A DNA stretch of 64,000 nt, taken from contig MU004181.1 in NCBI GenBank assembly GCA_010093605.1, forward strand, positions 1,948,060-2,012,059, in the 5' to 3' direction. Origin of the DNA: Lophium mytilinum (Eukaryota; Ascomycota; Dothideomycetes; Mytilinidiales; Mytilinidiaceae). The translations under genes were made by a program, and so were the position numbers. The notes under the pieces are model-generated. The model worked only from the letters and a program-made list of their open reading frames with translations. It was not told the origin of the DNA and ran no database searches. Numbering within the stretch: position 1 is the stretch's first letter; each line of letters begins with the position of its first letter. This document shows positions 34,155 through 46,164 of the stretch, in pieces.

Positions 34155-36758
34155 TCACCAACCGCCTGGTGATGCTCGGCCCCGTCCCCTACCACGGCCG
34201 ATTGAGCCACGGAGCGGACCGCCGTCCGAAGATAAGTTTCCTTGGTCATCTCCACTCGGAGGAGGTCCTCCTCTGCCACGCCCGAATCCACTACGATAAT
34301 CAGGCTTCCTGGGTTCATTTTGAAGGGAGCTGTTACCGCCGCGACCACGGCTATAACCACCACGCGACAGCTCGCTGTTCCCACGACCACGACCGTATCC
34401 ATTCCCGTGCTCGCCGCGGCCGCGATCACTCCAGCCGCCTCTTCCGCCGGCACCGCGTCCTGACAAGCCGCCGCGGTCGCCAGAGATGGTCGGCACGAGT
34501 AAGTGCGGGACAGAAGCTTCAGTCTTTTGCGGCGAGACAGAAGCATCAGCCTTTCGCTTTGCATCGTCGGGCTTTGCTCCACGACCAACAGGCACAGGCG
34601 CACCGCCGTCATCGCCCTCTTCCGCAGAGCTCCATCCTTCTTGATCTTCCCGAACCCTCTCTACAGCTGCGTTCTGAGCATCGACAACACGCTGCGCCTT
34701 ATCCTGACCACGCTGTTCTGCAATAGCTTTGCCCCTCAGGCTCGCCTCTTTGACGGCGATCGCCATCATGCATTGCAGGGTGTAGCGAGCGTCGTTTCCC
34801 GCGTTGTGTAGATTCCACCCCGCGATGTCGAACTCGTAGAGAATCGTGCCAAGAGAGCGGGGATTAGCCTCGCGCTTCCACGCACGGTACATATCAGCGG
34901 TGTCGAGAATCTCGAGCATGTTTGGAAGGCTGAGAGGGTTGAAGCCTAGCTTTTGCAGGTATCTGACATCGTTGCCAGCGTCGTGGCCGAGGAAGATGAG
35001 GTTTCGCTTGTGTGCTGCATCGTCTGAGGCTGAAGCTGCTGGGTGATCGCTGGGCGCTGAGTATGGCGGTCGGAAGCACGACTCAATGATTTGAGCTGCG
35101 TCGGATAAGCTGATACGCTCCGAGTCGCCGAACTCGAAGGCATTAACGCAACCAGTGACGAACTCAGTGTTGTGAAGGTGGCTGTGCTCGCGGATGATGA
35201 AATGGCGGTCGCGGATCTTGGATAGCCAGTTCTCGCCGTTGATGCCTGGAGCAATACCCTCAAGGTCTAGGGTATCGAGGATTGAGATGCCAACCTCAGT
35301 AATCTTACTGTTGTCTCGCTCCCAGGCTTCGACGTCTACGCATATGAAGATTACAGATGCATCGCACGGCCAAGGGCACAACTGCTCGGGGTCGTGAGCA
35401 GGGACGGTCAACACAGCTTTGCGATTAGCCTGTGCTTTCTGAAGCTCTTCCCAAGAAAGACTTGAGTCTTTCAACGGATCTTGAACTTCTTCTGATTAGC
35501 TCACACTATGGGTTCATTTACGCGGGCTCCACTTACTGTCTGGCCGCTTTGGGCGGAGGCCTAGATACCGCTGGGCTCTCTTGAGCTGCTTAGCCATGTT
35601 CTGCTGAGACATCTGCCTAGTCTTCTTTTGTTTCTCCCTCTTGGCTTTGTTCTTCCCCCTGGACAGCTCGACCATATCTTCTATCATTTCCTTGAAGGCC
35701 TCGAGTGTGCGTTCGTCCGGAGGAGGCGCGTGGCCTTCTCCCGGTGCCCGGTGCCTGTGGCCCGGTGGAGCAGCTGACATCTTGTCGAACTCCGCCTTGG
35801 AGCTGATACGGCCAAGATAGCGGGGAGTGAGTCGAGGGTGGTTGGGGAATCTAGCAGCTAGGCCTTGTTCGCGATCGGCGTCGGTGATTTTGGCGCCTAT
35901 ACGTGGGAACAAACGGTTGATGTGATCGAGCAGGGCTTGGACCTGGTCTTCTGTGGTGAGAATGAGAGGCTTAGAACCGTCGGTTGGCCAGACGTAGTAT
36001 CTGTGCAAGTGTACGGTTAGTATTTGCGGGTGCGTGCTAGGAGCTAGGTAATGGCGGTGAATCAATGGCACAGCCGGACGACTCTACGAGACGACGAAAC
36101 GGTTGAGAGATGGTGACTTGCAAAGCAAACTGGCGCGTAGTACGACAGCTTAGTGCTCATCAAGACGGCGGAGGACTGTGACTGGTGATTAAGGGCGAGT
36201 AACTTACAGGTCCCATCCACGTTCCCAGAATTTGCCCTCGTCAAAGACGGCAGAAGCAACTCTCTGAGATTCACGTCTCTCCACGAATAGGTAGGGGTAC
36301 TTGCTGACAGCAAGAATCGGACTGTAGACTTGACTCGGAGACGCGAGGGCGCCGCTGTCGAGGGTGCAACGCGGCAAGCTGGTGCTTGGTCCTTTAGGTG
36401 TGCCTTCTGTCTTCGTGTTATCCTTCAGTACGAGGGCGCCTGCCGTATTGGATGCAGCGCTAGGTTGTTCGGTGCCAGGGAGTCGTTTGGGGGGCTCAGA
36501 CTCGAGCTTGTGGTCGGGGTGCTGAGAGAGCGGGACGGACGCTTGAAAGGACATATCCTTGACTGCGACCGCGTGACTTTCGTTACCGGTGATGCTGGGC
36601 ACCTCCAGGTCAGTCGATGCTTTTAGTGCTTGCTCGGAGAGCAATTCTACACCGCCATCTGAATCATCGTCGGTCAGGCTGGCTGCGGGCAAGTCGGGGA
36701 GGGCTTCCATGTGGGCGTCCATAAGCGCCAGCCGATCTAGTCGAGATGCGAGAGCCAT
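34155..36758 (-). CDS. Gfd2/QIP-like DEDDh exonuclease-fold protein with RGG tail
   Basis: RNase-T/DEDDh-fold protein, 783 aa. Exons 36758-36208, 36000-35537 and 35491-34155; introns of 207 and 45 nt, joined at ERGWDL-YYVWP and RPDK-EVQDPL. The N-terminus is low-complexity and a YYVWP...EEQV-type block precedes a basic region (NKAKREKQKKTR). Exonuclease motifs: FICVDVEAWERDNSKITEVG (D-x-E), FLGHDAGNDVRYL (D), and NLHNAGNDARYTL (H and D). The C-terminus is rich in RGG/GRGRG, typical of RNA binding and arginine methylation. Relatives include yeast Gfd2/YDR514C and the Neurospora QDE-2-interacting exonuclease; the exact orthologue is not settled. Role probably in RNA metabolism. Confidence 0.85.
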
Positions 36759-37602
36759 GGTGGAGGGTAGGGAGTGTAGTAGAAGTAAAGCGTTTGGCTC
36801 GGTTGAGGTGGAACAAGGTCGTTTGCTATCGCAGACACGTGACCGGTCTCGGAAGCGGCGCCGCGGACGGGAAGATGCATAGAAGGGTGTCCGAGGTGTG
36901 AGAAGCTTGAAATTTTGAAAGGAGGGCTGTCTAACTAGGCTTTGCGGCTGGTGGCGAAAAAGCAGAGCGGGCAGGAGCGTCTCTCAAGCCTGCTCTATAT
37001 ATGGCTAACACCTCGGGGCGAAATGGGTGAATTGAATGCACCGAGGACCCTTACACAGCGGCACATTTCTCAGACCATTTTATACATGGTCTTGACTTGA
37101 GCCTTTCAGACATACACTATCTTCACCGACTGAGAGGAAATATAAGGATTTAAAAGAGCAATGCCGGGTCATTGCTGGCTCTTCACTCACTTGGGTACTA
37201 GCTCACTCCAAGTCCTGTGACATAGCCTATAGGCTCAATTAGCCAGCTCTGCGCTATTGCTACTCACGCCGAGGTGCTTGTAGGAACTTTACCGCCAGTA
37301 GAGCATTCACCTGCAGGTGGACGTCGCGTCTTACCAGGTTTTGGAGGTCGTGAATGTTCGCCAAGCCCCCCGCGCCGAAGAAGTCCCGCTTAAAGCGTCC
37401 TCGCGTGTAACCACCACCGTCACACTCCCTGAGCTGCTTTGGCACCCACCACACAAGTAACGCCCTCCACTCCGCTGTCACCACCACCCTCATCTCTCCC
37501 ATCGCCGCCCCCATTCTTCTCCCATCCGTCGTCGACGCGTGGCTGGCTTGTCTGACGCGCCCGTCCGGCAACGCTGCTTCACGCTCCCAAACAGCATGCC
37601 CA
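36759..37602. other. Divergent promoter region
   Basis: About 840 bp between the exonuclease gene (-) and the ING gene (+). No supported gene; an antisense open frame overlapping the ING start lacks any signature. Confidence 0.5.
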
Positions 37603-40015
37603 ATGGCTGAAGCGAGCATGGCGACCGCCCTCTCCGACATGACGCCCCAGCCGCCCTCGAACCCGGACGCGCAAACTACCGTTAATGACTTCCTCGACTA
37701 CACCGAGTTCTTCCCCTCGGACCTGTACCGCTCCATGAAACTGATCGAGGATCTCGACCAGAAATATAAAGATGCTGCCCAGCAGGTCCACGAACTGACC
37801 CAGACATACGCCAACCTGCCCAAGACCCCCGAGAATGAGCGTGCAGATCCGCAGGAGCTGCGTCGGGAAATATCGGCTGCGCTCGAGAAGGCCCTCTTCT
37901 TCAGGGAATCGTCTCACGCCGAGGCCGCGCGCATCTGTGAAGTGGCAGAGCGCCACGCCCATCGCATCGCCATCATCAAGCGCAAGCTCCAGGCACTGCC
38001 GCAGCCGCCCTCGCGAGACCCTACACCTGCGCCCGTGTCCCCGCAAGCAACGCGCTCCGCGAACAAGCTGTACAACACCCAGCGCCTACACTTGCACTTT
38101 GACCCCGTCCGACAACATCAGACAGCCAATGCGGGACCACGGGACCGGAGCAGGAAGGCCAACATAACACTGGGTCCTCTAGACTCGCCTACACCTAGTG
38201 AGGTCTCGGGATGGGGTGGTTCTCGACCTGGCTCCTCTTCCGGGTCCGCCGTCGAGACGATTAACCAAAAGGGCATCAAGGTCCCCAAGAAGAGCAGCAG
38301 CAAAGTGCCCAAGGCGCCCCGTGTGCGCCCGCCTGGCGCTATGGGTACGAATGTGCACAGCCAACTGGCGGGCATCTCGACAAGCAATGCGCTCGCCAGG
38401 TTATCCCCTCCTCCAGACGATGCCAAACCTGGAAGTCGTTATCGACCATGGTTCAAGCTAACTGAATATGAAATGGCATTACTGAGGAAACAGATGAAGA
38501 AGAACGCTATCTGGAGTCCTAGCGATACGATGATCCGCCGTGAGTTGCAGAAGAAAGACCGAGGTCTCGAGAATTATGAGGCTGCGAAAAGGGAGGCTAA
38601 TGAAACCGGAGTGCCTCTACTCGACGAAGAAAGTGCTGATCGATTGAGCAACCAAGGGGGGCCTCTGGCACCTGGTGAAATATCACATGACACCTGGGGC
38701 GCACAGGACTCGCAGCTTGTCAACCGTGGAATGAAGCTGAACGAGGCCAAGAAACTCAAGAGAGAGAGCCTCTTGCGCGAGCAAGCCCTCAGAGACGCCA
38801 TGGAGATCGAAGATGCTAGCCGCCAAATTATGGTCGCCGGGACTAGGATGAAGAATCTATTCCCTGGACAAGGCGACAACGTCACTGTTACTCCGCTGAC
38901 CGAGAAGCGAAAGGAGTTCGCGAGGTCGGCAAGAAAGCGCAAAAGGGACTCGACACCACCACTCTCTCCCCCACCTCGGCCGCGTGAAGAATCAATGGCG
39001 TCACAAGACAACGCTCCAGTGACTACTGGGCCTAAGCGCATTAAAATTGCACCGCCCGCACCTCCCGTACTTGCCCCTGCTCCGAGGACTCCTCAAACCC
39101 CTGTAGCACTCCCTTCGCCCACTATCAAAACAACCACTATCCAAGTTCCATTGGCGCCCGCAGGTCCACCGACGCCCTCCGTCGGTTCTAAGGCTGCCTC
39201 AAAACCCCCAAGCCGGAAGCCGACTCCCGCTCTTCCATCTCCGACGGAAAACAAGAAACCGGCGACTGCGACTACGCCTGCGCCTCCGCCCCCACCTCAG
39301 CCACAACCAACTGCAGCCGCATCTCGACCTCGCCGCGCTTCTGTCGCACCAAAACAAGCGAGCTCGCCTGCCCCAGAGCCGGCGATTGCTAGTGCCATCG
39401 CACACCGTCCCCGATCCTCTCGCGGCATCATCACGCCGAAGGCTGCGAGTGCGGAACCGCCAGCTGCTTCGGCCACCACGACCCGCGACCTACGACGGGC
39501 GAGCAATGTCAGCCTTCCCGCTGCCTCTCAGGTTGCGAATGTCCTCCCTACACGAACCAGCACTCGTCGCAAGCGGCCTCCCCCGCTTGGCGCTGTTACA
39601 GCAGGCCAGGACGGACAGACAGTCAGTGTTGTAGATGTGGAGCGACAGACGGGGTCCAAGAACAAGAAGAGATCCACGGCTGGAAACTTAACAGAAGGCC
39701 CAGACGAGCCGATTGATCCAGACGAGCAGACTTACTGCATATGCGGGGATGTCAGCTATGGTACAATGGTAGCATGCGAAAATGGGAACGTAAGTGTGGC
39801 TAGACACTCCATGAGTGTTGATTTGACAGACAGCTAACAAATGCATTACCTAGTGCTCAACCGAATGGTTCCACATTGAATGTATGGGCATGAAACGGGC
39901 ACCTGCTCCGTCAGCCATATGGTATTGCCCAGAGTGCCGTGTGTTGCTAAGTATTGACGAATTCGGCAAATCTGTTTCTGCGCCTGCTGCAAGTGTGAAG
40001 CGCAGCGGCAGGTAG
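37603..40015 (+). CDS. ING-family PHD-finger chromatin protein
   Basis: Histone-mark reader subunit of histone acetyltransferase or deacetylase complexes. Exons 37603-39789 and 39854-40015 (64-nt intron splitting the PHD finger at ENGN-CSTEW), 782 aa. N-terminal ING helical domain at about residues 25-130 (FLDYTEFFPSDLYRSMKLIEDLDQKY...). The middle is long, Pro/Ala-rich and disordered, with basic patches and a conserved RPWFKLTEYEMALLRKQMKKN segment. The C-terminal PHD finger is C4HC3: YCICG...MVACEN...CSTEWFHIEC...WYCPEC, with the aromatic residues that bind H3K4me3. Which of the Yng1, Yng2 or Pho23 types it matches is not decided from sequence alone. Confidence 0.93.
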
Positions 40016-40739
40016 GTGCTCGTTTCATCCTGTACCGGGAGACTGCTGAGTGTAACACTATGGGAAGGGGTCGGAGTTATTGAATTTTGATCTTTCGGGC
40101 CGATCACGATATCCAGCACGACTGTGCGGCATTTGGGAAGGAGCACGGGGACTTAAGCGATGCTTGAACAGGCCTGTTCAGGCATATGGGCACTCTGGGG
40201 TGTGAAGAGCATGGTGTCTCGAGCTGCGGATATCGAGGTTTTTACGAGTTAACGGTGAATCACCAGCATAATGATGTCTTCCAACACTGTAGTACCATCG
40301 CTCATAAGTGATCGTCGTCGGAGCTGCTGTTTTGCAACTATGAGGGCATCCTCCGTGCCTCCTAAATGAAAGCGCCCAGCCCAACTTATACACATTCAGA
40401 GAGAATTGCTTGGATGTCTCAGCCATTGATGAAACAAGCTTTCCTTTGCTATAGCCAACACCAGAAAGGACTAGCAACGGCCAGTTCCAGCCTCTCCCGC
40501 TTCAGGAGAAAGTAGGCGAGCTCGAGCCGCCAGACCAGGACCCCAGTTCAGCGGGGCTGTGTCCAGAGAACTCCCGTTGACACCTCCGCAACGCGCTTTC
40601 TTGTCGCAAACCTCCCCTCTTCCAGAAGACACGCTGAGTGCTCTTATTCTATATCTGCGTTTGTGTATTGAATGCTCTTCTTTGACTGCCACTGACACCC
40701 TCGTCTCATCACCTGCTATCCGCTCAGCCTCGTCGCGAT
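40016..40739. other. Intergenic region
   Basis: About 720 bp upstream of the Q/P-rich protein gene. No gene recognised. Confidence 0.45.
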
Positions 40740-42645
40740 ATGGCTACGGTCACTTTTGCTATGGGCTCGAAAGACGCCTATTTCTTCAATACTCCAACAC
40801 ATTGGGCGTGGTAGGTTTCTTTCTCTCCGTTTCGTTGTCATAGGGAACCTGAAATGCGTCGAACTCTACTCATGAAAGCAACACAGGAAGAATCTACCTC
40901 CAGACGTTGAGTCCCTTTTTAAAAAGCAGCCGGCGGTTAAGGAGGTCTTCGAACTGGCCTTGGGCGATCAAGGCGCATATTTTGTCTCCTTTCGCGATGC
41001 CGATGGGCTGATATATTGCCGTAAGAGCTTTTACTTTCATTCTTTCCTAGAATCTTGGCATTCAGTAGTCCCTGCGATCAACCTTTCAACCTTCAAATCG
41101 ATCTTCAACTTCCATTTGATGTTCGGCGCGTATCTAACCACTGTTCTTGAAGGTCATTTCAATCTTCCTAATCCACTCACATCTTGGCTGTACAACTCGC
41201 AGCCACAGATTATTCGCGATCTTACCAAATTATACATTACTCTCGGACAGTATGAGTCCTACTACGCGGCAGATGGCTCCAGCTCCTCATGGGCAAACCT
41301 TCCACCTACCCTGGAGAAAGCACTCGAAAGTCGGCGTACTGAGCATAGCCCCTGGAAGCCTGGCGAGGAGCCTACCTTTGTGAGCTTAGGGGCTGAAGGG
41401 AGGTATTTCATGCGCACTGCCAACGGAGGCGGCGGATGGGAGTTGAAAGGTAAAGCTGAAGGGATCAACAAGTATCTGACCGATGCTCCGAACTTCTCAG
41501 ATATTGCGGTAAGAAGCAACTGCTACCATAAATTGCCAGTCCAGCGGCCATGCTTTGTATCAGATACTAATACCGTCCAGGGCCTGTGGCTGTTTCCATC
41601 CCACCCAGATTGCTACATAATGACCACCATGGAAGGAAAAGCTTTCTCGAACCTACCGGAACACACATGGCAGGACTACACTAAGATGGCGCACTCGATC
41701 CCAGACTTGCGTCCGAAGCCACAAATGCAGCCAATGCCTATGATGGTACCCCAGCAAATGTCTCCGCAACCCGTCCTCTACGCTCAGCCTCAGCAATTCG
41801 CACCCAACCCGATGTCCCCGCCACCGGGCTACGTGCACCCCTTTCAGCCGCAACCTCAGACCCTGGTCCCACAACCCATGATACCGCAGGCCACAGGTGT
41901 CGCATACGGCCAGCCTCAACAGCGTGCCGTATCGGCTCCCCAAACGCCCCTAACGCCTCTCACGCCCATGACACCACCCCCTCAATACGCAGCCACTCCC
42001 GTTCAGCTACAGGGGCAGTTCTTCCCACCTCAGCCACAGCAATTCGCCCAACCTCAGCAGCAACCTTTCGCCCAACCTCAGCAGCAACCTTTCGCCCAAC
42101 CTCAGCAGCAATTCGCACAACCACAACAGCCTCAACAAGCCTTCGCCCAACCACTCCAACAACCGTTCGTGCAACCCCATTTCCAGCCCCAAGCCCCTGT
42201 CCAATCCCCCGTTCAAGCTCCTGTCCAAGCCCCCATTCAAGACAAACCCGCCTCCAACTCACGAGTCCCACAGGCTCTACTGGGCGCCGCAGCCGCCACC
42301 GCGGTAGGCGGTGTCGTACTAGGGAAATTTCTTGGTAAAGGGTCTAAAGGCGGGAAAAGCCATGGTGGCGGACATGGCGGAGGCCACAGTGGCGGAGAAG
42401 AGCAGTATACAGGTGATCCGAGCCAGCAAGGCGGGGATCCGTCGCAGTATGGCGGTGATCCGTCGCAGTATGGTGTCGATCCATCGCAGTATGGCGTCGA
42501 TCCGTCGCAGTATGGCAACCTGGGTTTTGGTAACCTGGGCCTTGTAGATCCGGGGTATGTGGATCCAGGACAGCAGGATGTGGTGGTGGAGAGTTCGGGG
42601 TTTAGTTGGGATCAGGGTTGCTATCCAACCAACCAACCAATCTGA
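40740..42645 (+). CDS. Uncharacterised Q/P-rich protein, C-terminus altered by hAT insertion
   Basis: Function unknown; the N-terminal half resembles an uncharacterised ascomycete family. Proposed exons: 40740-40810, 40887-41020, 41153-41508, 41581-42645, giving 541 aa. Introns 2 (132 nt, GTAAGA donor, TATCTAACC branch) and 3 (72 nt, GTAAGA donor, TACTAATAC branch) are multiples of three with no in-frame stop, so they look coding in a naive reading. The N-terminal half has three repeats of a (V/I)xxGxxxxYFxxxxxxxxWxNLPP-like unit. Next come a Pro/Gln-rich region with FAQPQQQP repeats, a hydrophobic glycine-zipper-like segment (LLGAAAATAVGGVVLGKFLGK) and Gly/His-rich then DPSQYG repeats. The last ten codons and the stop come from the inserted transposon. 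Confidence 0.7.
42605..42612 (+). repeat. Left 8-bp target-site duplication of the hAT element
   Basis: GTTGGGAT, immediately before the CAGGG end of the element; identical to 46131-46138. Confidence 0.93.
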
Positions 42646-45600
42646 GCGACTCAGATTGGTTGGATTGGCGTATTAGTCAGCGAGAGGTTAAATTGGTTGG
42701 TTGGTTGGCCCAATATTGGCTAATCGCCAATCAGTTGGCTAATTAGTGTGGTTAATGCGTAATGGTGATGCTTAGCATAGTATTAAGTTAAAAACTATTA
42801 ATTTACCTGCTATTAATCTTTACTTTAACTTAATATGTTATTATACGTCCGCTTTAATTGCTATTCTCTTATAAGCCCGCCGTCTAGTATATTAATAAGA
42901 CCTTCTCTCTTCTATAAAGATAGTAAGATTATTACTTCTATAATATTAATACCTAGTATAAATCTATTTAAAGTCTATAGTAGGCCTATTTAATTAAAGT
43001 CGCGTTTATTACTAGTACTTATTACTAGAATAGATAATAGGTTAAGAGCTATATAGGTAAGGCGAGGGTATTTAGAGAGTTTTAATACCTAATACTTAAT
43101 TAGATTAGTTACGCGGCGGTCTTTAGTATACGCACTATAGGCTAACTATTAAGTATACTTATCCTCTCTAGTAGCTTATAATACTATACTTATAGCGGTA
43201 AAGAATATTATAAAGAAGTTATCCTTATTAAGAGCTAATACTTCCTTCTGCTATTACACTATGCTAAGTTTAATAGCGCGGTGCTTATATTCTAAGTTCT
43301 ATAGCCGCTATACTCTATTCTTTACTTCTTTAATCTAATTTATCTTACTAACCTAATACTTCTCTATAAAGTCCTACTTATACGCTAGATAGAATACTAT
43401 AGCTATAATATAGGTAGATAAATAGTTAGTAAGATTATAGTACTTATTAAGTTTAGTCTAGGCAAGGTTAATATTATACTTAAAGTACTTCTCTAGATAG
43501 TAAGTATATAAGACCTTAAACTTTTTAAAATAGAAAAGAAGATTCTTATATATAGGTAGAACCTTCTAAAGAGAACCTTTCTTTCCTTAAGAGATTCTAC
43601 CTTCTAGGCGCTTTATAGCTATCTTAAAGGGCTTTAGAAGCTATAGGTACTCTATAATTACTATCTAGTCCTTATCTATAAGGGTATTCTTTATAATAGC
43701 CGGCTGCTTGCAACTTCTAGCAGGCGCAGGTTAGGTGCTACCGCGGGTCTACTTTATAATATAGGCATGCTACTTAGCTACCTTATCTTTAATAATAGTA
43801 TTAAGGTATAGTTATATTTTAATACTGCGTTCTATTATAGACTTAAGGCTATTCTATTATATTACTACTAGCTTAATAGAATAATAGACTTTAGGCTTAT
43901 TTACCTTCTCTTAAAGTTAAATAAGATGTTATATACGCAGCTCTAAATTAAATAACTATATTATAATAAACTATAGCTTTATAATTAGCCCTAGCTATTA
44001 CTAGAGTTATAGGTCTATTACTATATCCTTATCTAGAAGGTTGTATTTATAGTTCTGCAAGAATTCTCCTTTCTAGTTACTAGTAAAGAGCGCTCTAACT
44101 ATAAGGTTAATAACGTGGCTAAGGTAGTATAGTTATTATTTATATTTATTAACTCTAAAGTCTTCTATCTCTTATAGAAATATATTAAGGTTATTAGTGT
44201 TATTAGCTATAATATAGCCTACCTGCTTACTATTAGCTGCGTTAAAGCGTAATAAAATGGGCAGGCTAAGTAATAAAATAGGTAGGCTAAGTAATAAAAT
44301 AGGCAGGCTAAGTAATAAAATAGAAAGGCTAATAGTTTATAGTATAACTATTATATATAACCTATTTATAGTAAGACTATTATATATAACCCGTTTATAG
44401 TAAGGCTATTATATATAACCTATTTATAGTAAGGCTATTATATACTACCTATTTATTATATACTACCTAATTATCTATATAATAAATAGGTAGTATACAC
44501 TAAAATAGAAAGGCTAAGTAATAAAATAGAAAGGCTAAGTAATAAAATAGAAAGGCTACTATATTCTACCTGTTTATTATATACTACCCGTTTATCTATA
44601 TAATAAATAAACGGGTAGTATATAATAGCCTTGCTATAAATAGGTAGTATATAATAGCCTTACTATAAACGGGTAGTATATAATAGCCTTTCTATTTTAT
44701 TACGCGTTAATATACCTGCTCTTATCTAATTCTAAACTAGTTAAATATCTCTACTACTACCTCTTTAATATAGGTTCTATGGTGCTAGTCCGTTATTTCT
44801 AGTAGGGCTAGTATAATAAAATAGTACTAATAGACGGCGTCTATAAAATAGTAATTAATACCTAGTAGCGCTTTATAATTGCGTGCTATCTAAAGATCTA
44901 TAGAGAAGTAAAGCTTTCTAGGCGCTATAGAGAGAAGTTCTTTAATAGCTTTTTAATAGTATTAATATTTAGAAAGTATATAGCTTTATAGTATTATATA
45001 GTATAGTAAGTAATAGCTAATACTAACAGCCTAATTAAGGTAGGTAAGAAGAGCACGGAGGTGCGGGCTTTTAATAGTAATAAGAGGAATCTTAGTATAT
45101 ATAACCTATTAAATTAGCAGCTAGAAAAAGTACGTAGGTATAAAGAACTAAATAATAGTATTAATTTACTCTTACTTATAAGAATTACTAGTAGAGAGCT
45201 TAAGCTAATTAATAATGCTAAGCTATTTTAGCTTATTAGCGGCGTATTTACCTATATTAATCTAATAGCATTTAGATAGATACTTAGTATAGTTATTAGT
45301 ACCTAGCGTAGTATAGATATAGGTCTAACTCTACTAGGCCTTTAATATATAGTAGAGCTTGTAGTACTAGAACCTTTTACCTATATCTATTTATATATTA
45401 TAGCTATACTTCTATATCTCCTCTATTCTATTATACTATAACCGCGTTAGTTTATAATAGCTAAGAAGACGGTTCTATTTAATACCGTTATAGGCGTTTA
45501 AGTAGCGCGGCTGCTCGGCTGCCTTATATTATTATTGCTCGCGGAATACTTATATAAGTGTTAGATCTTCTTTAATAACTAATAATAATATAACTATAGA

Positions 45601-46130
45601 TGTAACTATAGATGCAACTATAGATAGAATAGAAGTAGAAGTTATAGGAGTAGTAGAAGTATAAGGGGCGCGTTAATTATATTATAGCGGCGGCGGCGGC
45701 ATAGTATATATAATAGTTATAATAATAGATTTAATAAAGTTATAAGGCGTTATATACGGCGGCGTTAAAGCGTGCGGTGTTAAGGTAGCTATCTTAAAAA
45801 TTTATTATAGGTAGCTGTTAGTGCGGGCTAAGTAAAAAGGGAAGTATATATAAAACGGGAAGGCTATAGTTTATAGAAAGGCTATAGGATTATAGTAAGA
45901 CTAAAAGATTATAGTAAGACTATAGTGCTAAGGTTATAGGCGGCCCGGGCGCTAAGGCGGTGTATAGTTACGTGGTAATATATTAGTAAATTAGCTAATT
46001 ATCTAACTAATTAGAGCCCTCTATATTAGTTAGTTGGCCTATTTTCTAAAGAGAGATTAGTTGGATTGGTTGCTTATTAATTAACTAATATTGGCCAATC
46101 GCCAATGTAGTTGGTTGGATAGCAGCCCTG
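42613..46130. mobile_element. RIP-degraded hAT transposon
   Basis: 3518-bp element bounded by inverted ends CAGGG(T/C)TGCTATCCAACCAAC, of the hAT type, and flanked by a perfect 8-bp duplication GTTGGGAT. The interior is AT-rich with CpA/TpG almost gone and CpG kept. Minus-strand translation at about 43500-43330, reading through TAG stops, gives NLA*TKLNKYYNLT...STYIIAIVFYLAYK*DFIEKY, the conserved hAT transposase block that normally reads W-x-KL-x-KYY...Y-x-AA-x-VL-x-P-x-YK-W. The stops stand where Trp is expected, as G-to-A changes would produce. The transposase is dead. Confidence 0.92.
44250..44702. repeat. Nested inverted/tandem repeat inside the hAT relic
   Basis: Left side: repeated TAATAAAATAGAAAGGCTA-like units and TATTTATAGTAAGGCTATTA. 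Right side: their inverse, ending TAGCCTTTCTATTTTATTA. GCGTTAA lies close to both ends. Probably a smaller palindromic element inserted in the hAT copy. The same TAATAAAATAGAAAGGCTA occurs at 31307-31325 in the other relic. Confidence 0.6.
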
Positions 46131-46138
46131 GTTGGGAT
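46131..46138 (+). repeat. Right 8-bp target-site duplication of the hAT element
   Basis: GTTGGGAT; followed by GTTGATGTCTCGG, which continues the reading frame of the interrupted gene for a few codons to a TAG at about 46157. Confidence 0.93.
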
Positions 46139-46164
46139 GTTGATGTCTCGGGTTTGATATAGGC

